Shown here: piece by piece, positions 1 to 5,529 of the stretch
How the letters are laid out: every line of letters starts with the position of its first letter
How positions within the stretch are numbered: the stretch's first letter is position 1
NCBI GenBank assembly: GCA_012514045.1
Contig: JAAZBA010000396.1
Span: 1 to 7,906, forward strand
Direction: 5' to 3'
Length of the DNA stretch: 7,906 bases
Origin: Clostridiales bacterium
GTDB lineage: Bacteria; Bacillota; Clostridia; Oscillospirales; QAMX01
Notes under the pieces: generated by a model
The model's input: the letters and a program-made list of their open reading frames with translations, nothing else
Database searches by the model: none
What the model was told of the DNA's origin: nothing
Made by a program: the position numbers and the translations under genes

Positions 1-664
1 TAGCTTTTCCCACGATAGCAGCGTCGATTCCCATGTCCCTGAGCTTTTTTACATCCTCGAGAGTTGTTACTCCTCCCGAGGCTACAATCTCGCAGGATAT
101 GGCTTTCCTTAACCTGGCGAGATTTTCGAACGCAGGACCGGCTTGAAGTCCGTCACGGCTTATATCGGTGTATATTATGGTTCTTACTCCCGCGGATTCC
201 ATGCGTTTAGAAAACTCTATGAAGTCAAGTCTTGAATCCTCAAGCCAGCCCTCTGTTCTCACTGTGTCTCCCAAGGCGTCTATTCCTACGGCGATAAATT
301 CACCGTATTTTTTTACTGCTTCATCAACAATAGTAGGTGTCTTTACAGCGGCGGAGCCGATAATGACACGTTTGACCCCCGTCTCTATCGCCCGATTGAT
401 ATCCTTCATGGAGCGCATGCCACCACCCAGCTCAACCGAAGCGCCTGTTTCTTTTATTACACGCTCCACAACAGAGAGGTTTTTCCCTCCTCCGCTTTTT
501 GCGCCGTCTAAATCCACCATGTGTATAAGCTCAGCGCCGCAGTCGAGGAACATTCTCGCCGTCTCAACAGCATCCTCCGCCACTTTGTGAGCTGTGGCAA
601 AGTCACCTTTAAGAAGCCTTACACATATACCATCCTTTAAATCAATTGCCGGTAATATCTTCAT
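1..664 (-). CDS. hisA: HisA, ProFAR isomerase (partial, 3' end outside window)
   Basis: Phosphoribosylformimino-5-aminoimidazole carboxamide ribotide isomerase, a cytoplasmic (beta/alpha)8-barrel enzyme that performs the Amadori rearrangement of ProFAR to PRFAR in histidine biosynthesis. I translated it by hand from the minus strand; 221 codons are visible and the frame is open to the window edge, so about 20 of the usual 240 or so residues are missing. Visible motifs: PAIDLKDG at residues 5-12 with the expected catalytic Asp8; HMVDLDGAK around 48-56; ELGGGMR (78-84, phosphate-binding region); IIGSAAVK (101-108); GID with Asp129 at the end of strand 5, the expected second catalytic Asp; YTDISRDG (165-172); ASGGV (195-199). 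The start ATG at 664 follows AGGAG, which overlaps the hisB stop, with 10 nt between the genes. The closest alternative, HisF, is less likely because the HisA-type AIDL N-terminus is clear. Confidence 0.96.
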   Translation of the reverse strand, partial: MKILPAIDLKDGICVRLLKGDFATAHKVAEDAVETARMFLDCGAELIHMVDLDGAKSGGGKNLSVVERVIKETGASVELGGGMRSMKDINRAIETGVKRVIIGSAAVKTPTIVDEAVKKYGEFIAVGIDALGDTVRTEGWLEDSRLDFIEFSKRMESAGVRTIIYTDISRDGLQAGPAFENLARLRKAISCEIVASGGVTTLEDVKKLRDMGIDAAIVGKA

Positions 665-674
665 ATTGTTTCTC

Positions 675-1253
675 CTACAACGTGCCCTTGGATGAGAGTA
701 TCGTCTCGCCCTCGAGTTTTACCGCTTCCTTAAGCGCTCTTGCGAAAGCTTTATACAGTCCTTCGGTTTTGTGATGGTCATTGTCTCCGTATTCGCATTT
801 CAGATGGAGAGTAATCATAGCGTTTGTGGCTACGGCATACATGAACTCTTTTGTCATCGCTGTTTCATAAGAGCCGCAGCTGACATTCTGAAATGTAGCG
901 TTGTAGACAAGGTAAGCTCTGCCGGAGATATCGAGAGCACAAAAGCACAGCGCATCATCCATGGGCACAAAGGAGCTTCCAAAGCGTTTTATACCTTTCT
1001 TATCTCCAACCGTCGACTTTAGAGCCTGACCAAGGACAATGCCTACATCCTCAACTGTGTGGTGGCAGTCCACATTCAGATCCCCGATTGCCTTTATTTT
1101 GAGACCGAAACCGGAGTGCACTGCGAATGAGGTAAGCATATGGTCGAAAAAACCTATGCCTGTCTCTATGCAGACCTCACCGCCCTCAAGAGATAAGGAA
1201 AGCGTAATATCCGTTTCTTTTGTTTTTCTATTTATTTCACATATGCGGCTCAT
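675..1253 (-). CDS. hisB: HisB, imidazoleglycerol-phosphate dehydratase
   Basis: Manganese-dependent dehydratase converting imidazole glycerol phosphate to imidazole acetol phosphate. At 192 residues it is the monofunctional form, without the N-terminal histidinol-phosphatase domain of the enterobacterial fusion. The two metal-binding repeats are visible: FFDHML (35-40) with DCHHTVED (62-69, His64, His65, Glu68), and NDHHKTEG (158-165, His160, His161, Glu164). The C-terminal SSKGTL is the usual ending. The frame also contains a GTG at 1262, but AAAGG at 1265-1270 would be only 2 nt from it and 11 nt from the ATG at 1253; MSRxxEINRKTKET also matches the usual family N-terminus, so I chose ATG 1253. 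It begins 8 nt after the hisC stop. Since phosphatase activity is absent here, a separate HisK/HisN-type histidinol phosphatase must be encoded elsewhere. Confidence 0.96.
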   Translation of the reverse strand: MSRICEINRKTKETDITLSLSLEGGEVCIETGIGFFDHMLTSFAVHSGFGLKIKAIGDLNVDCHHTVEDVGIVLGQALKSTVGDKKGIKRFGSSFVPMDDALCFCALDISGRAYLVYNATFQNVSCGSYETAMTKEFMYAVATNAMITLHLKCEYGDNDHHKTEGLYKAFARALKEAVKLEGETILSSKGTL

Positions 1254-1261
1254 ATTATCCA

Positions 1262-2311
1262 CTACCTTTCAGATATCTGGGCAAGCGCATCCATTACAAT
1301 TCTGTTTTCATCAGCGCTGCCCGAGGTGATTCTTAGATATTTACCTTTTACGAGTCTTACGCAGATATCTCTGCCAAGAAGCTCATTATAGTATTCCTTC
1401 GCCTTTTTAGTTTTCAGAAGGACAAAGTTTGTAACCGTGGGCATATACTCAAAATTTTGGTTCTTTTCTTTCAGTTCCAGAGCCATGTGTCTTAACTCCT
1501 CTGTGTTCTTTCTGATTTTTTCGCAGCATTCCTCAAGATACTCACGCTCCGACAGCACCGATGCGGCGCCAGCCTGCACAAGAGCGCTTACATTGAAGGG
1601 AGAACGAGATTTATTCATGCAGGAAATAAGAATATCGTTCGCTATGGCGAAGCCTACCCTGAGAGCTGCCATACCGAAAGCCTTAGAGCAGGTACGGAGT
1701 AGTATACAGTTGTCATATTCAAGCACACTGTCCAGAATACTTTCGTTCCAGAATTCCATATATGCCTCATCCACTACCACAAGAGAGTCAAGGGACGACA
1801 CGATTCTCTTTATGTCAGAGGCAGGAAGTCCGACACCTGTGGGATTACAGGGGTTGGAGAATATGAGCATATTCACATTCTGTTCCTTCGCCATGGAAAT
1901 AAGCTCATTAGGGTCAATTACCAGTGCATCGTCCTTTTCATACGTGACAACCTCACATTCGGCGTTGTGAGCATAGAACTCATACATAGAAAAATCAGGT
2001 GCAGCTGTCATAATTTTATCTCCCTTCATGTTGAAGGAAGATATGATAATTGACAAAAGTTCATCGGATCCGTTGCCGCAGACTATGTTCTTGTCTGGAA
2101 CGTTATATATCTTTGACGCAGCCTCACGAAGCACCCTACAGGAGGGATCCGGATAACGGTTCTCTGCCACCTCCGCTATGGCAGACAGCATTTTAGCCTT
2201 TATCACAGGAGGAAGCTCGATAAATGATTCGTTGGCGTCCAGCTTCACACTGTATTTGTTCTCCGTGGGATCATATGGCGACATATTTAAAAGCTTTTCA
2301 GAAATTTTCAT
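1262..2311 (-). CDS. hisC: HisC, histidinol-phosphate aminotransferase
   Basis: PLP-dependent class I/II aminotransferase making histidinol phosphate from imidazole acetol phosphate and glutamate. The 349 residues match the usual family length. Visible landmarks: KLDANES near 23-29; GNGSDELL (79-86), the PLP-phosphate contact region; NPCNPTG (153-159... with Asn157) ; VVDEAY (179-184, Asp181 facing the pyridine nitrogen); CSKAFGMAALRVGF (208-221), in which Lys210 is the Schiff-base lysine; LRITSGS (326-332) with the substrate-carboxylate Arg327. The start ATG overlaps the hisD stop in ATGA, indicating coupled translation. The operon position makes HisC much more likely than a related broad-specificity aromatic aminotransferase or a CobD-like paralogue, although some HisC enzymes also transaminate aromatic substrates. 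Confidence 0.96.
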   Translation of the reverse strand: MKISEKLLNMSPYDPTENKYSVKLDANESFIELPPVIKAKMLSAIAEVAENRYPDPSCRVLREAASKIYNVPDKNIVCGNGSDELLSIIISSFNMKGDKIMTAAPDFSMYEFYAHNAECEVVTYEKDDALVIDPNELISMAKEQNVNMLIFSNPCNPTGVGLPASDIKRIVSSLDSLVVVDEAYMEFWNESILDSVLEYDNCILLRTCSKAFGMAALRVGFAIANDILISCMNKSRSPFNVSALVQAGAASVLSEREYLEECCEKIRKNTEELRHMALELKEKNQNFEYMPTVTNFVLLKTKKAKEYYNELLGRDICVRLVKGKYLRITSGSADENRIVMDALAQISER

Positions 2312-3582
2312 TTCATTCTCACCTCAATGGAATTTGCATGAGCTGTCAGGTGCTCTTGCCTTGCCAAAGTCAATATATCATCACATTCACGAAGCAATGC
2401 ATCTTTTTCATAATATATGACGCTGGTTTTTTTCAAGAAAGAATCTACCGACAGAGGAGAAAAGAATCTGGCTGTTCCCGATGTGGGCAAGACGTGACAG
2501 GGACCTGCCATGTAATCTCCCAAAGGTTCGGGAGAATATTCTCCTATGAATATAGCTCCCGCGTTTATGATGCCTTCCGATATTCTCTCTGCATTACGGC
2601 ACATGAGTTCCAGATGCTCCGGGGCAATTTCGTTTGCAATCTTAACGGCTTCATCCATTGTATCGCATACAACAATCGCTCCGAAATCCCGTAATGATGC
2701 TTCAATAATATCTTTACGGGACAGGTATTCGCTCTGGCGCCTTATTTCCTTTGCTGTTTTCAGAGCGCTGTCCATGGATGTGGTGACCATTACTGCGCTG
2801 GCTAGCACGTCGTGCTCCGCCTGGCTCATAAGGTCAGCAGCGGCATATACGGGGTTTGTAGTCTCATCGCCTATAACAAGCACCTCAGAAGGTCCCGCTA
2901 CAATATCAATATCCACCGTACCGTACACAAGACGCTTTGCGGCTGCCACATATGCGTTCCCCGGTCCGACTATCTTGTCCACTCTCGGAATAAACCCCGC
3001 ACCGTAAGCCAGAGCTCCGATGGCTTGTATACCGCCTATGGCAATTATTCTGTCTATTTCGGCGATGTACGCCGCAGCCAGAACAGTATCATTCAGAAAC
3101 TCTCTGGGAGGTGTCACCATTATTAGTTCTTTCACTCCCGCCGCCTTCGCGGGCACAGCGTTCATCAGTACGCTTGAGGGGTATGCGGCGATACCGCCCG
3201 GGACGTAAAGACCAACTCTTGTGAGTCCCCTTACTCGCTGTCCTAAAACTCTGCCGTCTCCTTTGTCAAGTGTCCAGGAGGATTGCAGCATTTTCTCATG
3301 ATATATTCTTATGTTTTCCGCAGCATTTGTCAACGCTTCGATTACTTTTTTGTTCGTGCGATCGTACGCCTCCTTAATAGAGGCATTGTCGATTTCATAG
3401 GGAGCGCAACCGTCAAATTTTACGGAATATTCCTCCACCGCTTCGTATCCCCGGTTTTTTATGTCTGCAAGCGCTGCGACGGCTACATCGGATATTTTCT
3501 TTTCCGTCTCCGTGACTCTTTGGCGCATGGAGGAAATAAGTTCTTTTTCTGAGAAACCATCAGTTTTGATTATTTTTATCAT
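2308..3582 (-). CDS. hisD: HisD, histidinol dehydrogenase
   Basis: Zinc-dependent, NAD-linked enzyme carrying out the two final oxidations from L-histidinol to L-histidine. The 424 residues are close to the family's usual length. Visible motifs: YVPGG (126-130); KIVGPGNAYVAAAK (203-216) and DIVAGPSEVLVI (226-237), the family signature; QAEHD (254-258), whose Gln254 and His257 correspond to zinc ligands; APEHLE (320-325), with Glu322 and His323 matching the catalytic Glu-His pair; GDYMAGPCHVLPT (355-367), with Asp356 a zinc ligand; and LTAHANSIEVR (412-422), with His415 the last zinc ligand. These sit 4-5 residues before the Escherichia coli equivalents, so no catalytic residue is missing. The start overlaps the hisG stop by 4 nt (ATGA) and the stop overlaps the hisC start by 4 nt. 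Confidence 0.97.
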   Translation of the reverse strand: MIKIIKTDGFSEKELISSMRQRVTETEKKISDVAVAALADIKNRGYEAVEEYSVKFDGCAPYEIDNASIKEAYDRTNKKVIEALTNAAENIRIYHEKMLQSSWTLDKGDGRVLGQRVRGLTRVGLYVPGGIAAYPSSVLMNAVPAKAAGVKELIMVTPPREFLNDTVLAAAYIAEIDRIIAIGGIQAIGALAYGAGFIPRVDKIVGPGNAYVAAAKRLVYGTVDIDIVAGPSEVLVIGDETTNPVYAAADLMSQAEHDVLASAVMVTTSMDSALKTAKEIRRQSEYLSRKDIIEASLRDFGAIVVCDTMDEAVKIANEIAPEHLELMCRNAERISEGIINAGAIFIGEYSPEPLGDYMAGPCHVLPTSGTARFFSPLSVDSFLKKTSVIYYEKDALLRECDDILTLARQEHLTAHANSIEVRMK

Positions 3583-4232
3583 TTTGAAGCTTCCTTTTCG
3601 AGGTAATCAGCACAGTCATTGATCAGCGACAGAATCGCCTGCTTTTTCATCTTCATGCTGGCAAGATTGACTATCAGCCTTGCGCTTATCGGGGCAATTG
3701 TTTCTATCACCTCAAGACCGTTTTCCTTAAGGGTAGTACCGGTTTCCACAATGTCAACTATACCGTCGGCAAGTCCCAAAATCGGTGCCAGCTCCACAGA
3801 GCCTTCGATTTTGACTATGTCCACATCCATGCCCTTTTTTGCGAAATAGTTTTTTGTCACCTCGGGGTATTTTGTGCCTATAACCCTGTTTTTGTAGGTG
3901 CCTGCATAAAATTCATCGCCTTTACGAACCGCAAGGGCAAAGCGACATTTCCCAAAACCCAGGTCCATTACCTCATAGAAGGATCTTCCCTGCTCCATTA
4001 TGGTGTCCTTGCCTACTATGCCCAGGTCACAGACTCCCCGCTCCACGTATGTTATTACGTCCGGGGCCTTCGCCAGAACAGTCTCCAGTGTCAGCTCATC
4101 CTTTACTATATCAAACAGAAGCTTTCTTGAGGGAATTTTCAGCTCCTCACAGTTAAAGCCCATGCTTTCAAACATTTCAACCGACTTCTTTTCAAGCCGT
4201 CCTTTTGTCAGCGCAATTCTCAGTCTATCCAT
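3579..4232 (-). CDS. hisG: HisG, ATP phosphoribosyltransferase catalytic subunit (short form)
   Basis: Catalyses the first step of histidine biosynthesis, condensing ATP with PRPP to give phosphoribosyl-ATP. At 217 residues it is the short HisG form, which lacks the C-terminal regulatory domain of the long enzyme and depends on HisZ for activity and histidine feedback. Visible motifs: TKGRL (9-13), CDLGIVGKD (68-76), DLGFGKCRFALA (90-101), YPEVTKNYF (122-130), KIEGSVELAPILGLADGIVD (141-160) and ETGTTLKENGL (163-173), the latter forming the PRPP-binding loop. The frame also has a GTG directly upstream at 4235; I chose the ATG at 4232 because GGAGGA at 4241-4246 lies 8 nt before it, but GTG initiation is possible. 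The gene overlaps the end of hisZ by 8 nt, in keeping with coupled synthesis of the two subunits. Confidence 0.96.
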   Translation of the reverse strand: MDRLRIALTKGRLEKKSVEMFESMGFNCEELKIPSRKLLFDIVKDELTLETVLAKAPDVITYVERGVCDLGIVGKDTIMEQGRSFYEVMDLGFGKCRFALAVRKGDEFYAGTYKNRVIGTKYPEVTKNYFAKKGMDVDIVKIEGSVELAPILGLADGIVDIVETGTTLKENGLEVIETIAPISARLIVNLASMKMKKQAILSLINDCADYLEKEASK

Positions 4233-5421
4233 CACTCTGTTCCTCCGTATCCACCGTCTCAGCGCCTCCCGGGTATATTCTTATAAGCGTTGTCCCCTCA
4301 CCTCTTGCCCTGGCTAAAGCGATGCTGTCCTCAATCGCTTCATAGGGTGACAGCTCGCATAAACTTCCCCTATGTCTGTCGCAGAAGTCCATTGCTTTGC
4401 GCAGGCAACCGTATTCGGTGTGAACAACGTAGCGCTTTCTTATATCAATCTCGGGCTTTATAGATTCGCACACTCTGTCCACATCTATGGCAAAGCCTGT
4501 AGCCGGCACGCTTCTTCCGTACATGCTCACGAGACTGTCATACCGGCCCCCGCTAATAATCTTCGCGCCCACACCCTCAATATATCCCTGGAACACCACT
4601 CCCGTGTAGTAGTCCATATGATGCACAAGTCCCAAATCGATCATTACGCTATCGCCAAAGCCAGCGCTTTGAAGTTCTCTGATTATTCTCCTGAGGTACT
4701 CAATCTCCTCTACTCCGGCGCAGCCTTCGGAGAGCTCCAGAGCTTCGTCCAGCACCTCCTCGCCTCCAAACAGCTGAGGAAGCCTACATAGCGCTCTGTA
4801 GGCGGGATAATCTTTGTAGCAAGACAAAGCGTCGTTTATAGCGGCGAAGTTCTTGCTCTCGATAAGGATCCTTATCTCCTCGGTGAGTTCTTCATCATCG
4901 GTAAATGTGGAAATCAGAGAGCGGAAAAAGCCTGCATGACCGATTTCAAGCCTGTAGCTGTCGGATACTCTGCTCAGCGACTCTATCGCTATCGCTATAA
5001 CTTCTGTGTCAGCCTTCACTCCCGAGGCTCCGATTAGCTCAACTCCCGCTTGGGTTATTTCGCTTCCCCTTCCCGCAAGGTTTCCCGCCCTGTATACATC
5101 CTGAACGTAGCAGAGACGATATGGCTTATCGGACTCCGGAAGCCTTGTAGCCGCAACTCTCGCTATTGGGGTGGTCATATCGGGACGGAGTACCATAAGA
5201 CTTCCGTCGTTGCCCACCAGCTTGAACAGTTCTTCCTGGGTTATTGGGTTTCCAGCACTTCTGAACACATCGTAGTACTCAAGTGTCGGTGTTATTATCT
5301 CGCTGTAGCCGCGGTTTAAGAACAACGTCATGAATTCACTCTCAATTTCTCTGCGAACTCTGCAGTCGGAGTACAGCAGATCATGAGTTCCTTTAGGGTT
5401 TGATATGGTATAATTCTTCAT
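4225..5421 (-). CDS. hisZ: HisZ, ATP phosphoribosyltransferase regulatory subunit
   Basis: Histidyl-tRNA synthetase paralogue that, in known systems, assembles with short HisG into a hetero-octamer and provides histidine feedback inhibition. The 398 residues carry the class II core: GTHDLL (11-16), VLRPDMTTPIARV (77-89) and QAGVELIGA (124-132), then DYYTGVVF (270-277) and SGGRYDSL (290-297) followed by PATGFAIDVDRV (306-317). A small alpha/beta tail (about 330-385) replaces the full HisRS anticodon-binding domain. HisRS catalytic features are degraded: the family's LVRGLDYY reads LVHHMDYY, putting His267 where HisRS has its catalytic Arg, and the motif 2 FRxE region reads YRAG. This, with the adjacent short hisG, argues for HisZ rather than HisRS. 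ATG at 5421 is preceded by AAGGAAG with 9 nt spacing. It is the first gene of the operon. Confidence 0.95.
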   Translation of the reverse strand: MKNYTISNPKGTHDLLYSDCRVRREIESEFMTLFLNRGYSEIITPTLEYYDVFRSAGNPITQEELFKLVGNDGSLMVLRPDMTTPIARVAATRLPESDKPYRLCYVQDVYRAGNLAGRGSEITQAGVELIGASGVKADTEVIAIAIESLSRVSDSYRLEIGHAGFFRSLISTFTDDEELTEEIRILIESKNFAAINDALSCYKDYPAYRALCRLPQLFGGEEVLDEALELSEGCAGVEEIEYLRRIIRELQSAGFGDSVMIDLGLVHHMDYYTGVVFQGYIEGVGAKIISGGRYDSLVSMYGRSVPATGFAIDVDRVCESIKPEIDIRKRYVVHTEYGCLRKAMDFCDRHRGSLCELSPYEAIEDSIALARARGEGTTLIRIYPGGAETVDTEEQSDG

Positions 5422-5443
5422 AGCTACTCTCTTCCTTGATGTT

Positions 5444-5461
5444 GTGCTAATATGTTAGCAC
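5444..5461 (-). promoter_or_regulatory. TrpR-like operator over the his -10 and start site
   Basis: The minus strand reads GTGCTAA-CATA-TTAGCAC, an inverted repeat with perfect 7-bp arms and a 4-bp centre. Its geometry is the same as the symmetrised TrpR operator GTACTAGTTAACTAGTAC, and by my hand alignment 11 of 18 positions are identical. It covers the predicted -10 hexamer and start point, a position suited to repression. From family knowledge the likely binder is a Firmicute TrpR-family protein (HisR/YerC), which is not encoded in this window. Confidence 0.6.
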
Positions 5462-5480
5462 GTTAGCATGCTAAAGTCAA
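5452..5480 (-). promoter_or_regulatory. Predicted sigma-A promoter of the his operon
   Basis: On the minus strand, TTGACT (5475-5480) is followed after 17 nt by TAACAT (5452-5457), preceded by TGC, giving an extended -10. The -35 matches 5 of 6 consensus bases and the -10 matches 4 of 6. A second TTGACA lies 7 bp upstream (5482-5487), but at 17-nt spacing it meets no good -10. Predicted transcription start is near 5445, leaving a leader of about 24 nt before hisZ. A/T-rich sequence upstream could act as an UP element. The call rests on consensus matching alone. Confidence 0.65.
5463..5474 (-). promoter_or_regulatory. Second palindrome with same half-sites in promoter spacer
   Basis: TTAGCATGCTAA is a perfect 12-bp palindrome lying between the -35 and -10 elements, one base upstream of the main operator. 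It uses the same TGCTAA/TTAGCA half-sites but in the opposite arrangement and with no spacer. Its TGCTAA (5463-5468) is in direct repeat with the operator's TGCTAA (5455-5460), 8 bp apart. It is likely an auxiliary or tandem contact for the same regulator. Confidence 0.5.
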
Positions 5481-5529
5481 TTGTCAATTGTAACAACTTT
5501 TATTGTTTCATTTCCTCAACAGCATACAA

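Larger units (their letters stand above)
5422..5529. other. polC-hisZ intergenic region
   Basis: This 108-bp gap is the only sizeable non-coding stretch in the window. Read on the minus strand, the polC-proximal half is A/T rich and contains a weak AACAA/TTGTT inverted repeat without a following U tract, so I see no convincing intrinsic terminator. The hisZ-proximal half contains the promoter and palindromic half-sites described separately. There is no room for a T-box leader or a typical histidine leader-peptide attenuator. Confidence 0.85.

Noticed and set aside
168..590. Plus-strand open frame (140 codons) in the first 600 bases
   Set aside because: It is the antisense shadow of hisA, whose minus-strand frame carries clear family motifs and is unbroken to the window edge.
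1253..1262. GTG at 1262 as the hisB start
   Set aside because: The only ribosome-binding-like sequence would be 2 nt away, and the ATG at 1253 fits the family N-terminus.
1437..1970. Long plus-strand open frame (177 codons) opposite hisC
   Set aside because: It lies wholly inside a well-supported hisC, its translation is rich in Ser and Thr as expected of an antisense shadow, and it has no recognisable domain.
5482..5487. TTGACA as the main -35 box
   Set aside because: It is a perfect -35 hexamer, but at 17-nt spacing the -10 would read AACGTG; the TTGACT 7 bp downstream pairs far better with TGC-TAACAT.
5478..5510. Possible intrinsic terminator of polC
   Set aside because: The inverted repeats here (CAATTG copies and AACAA/TTGTT) are short and A/T rich, and none is followed by a U tract on the minus strand.
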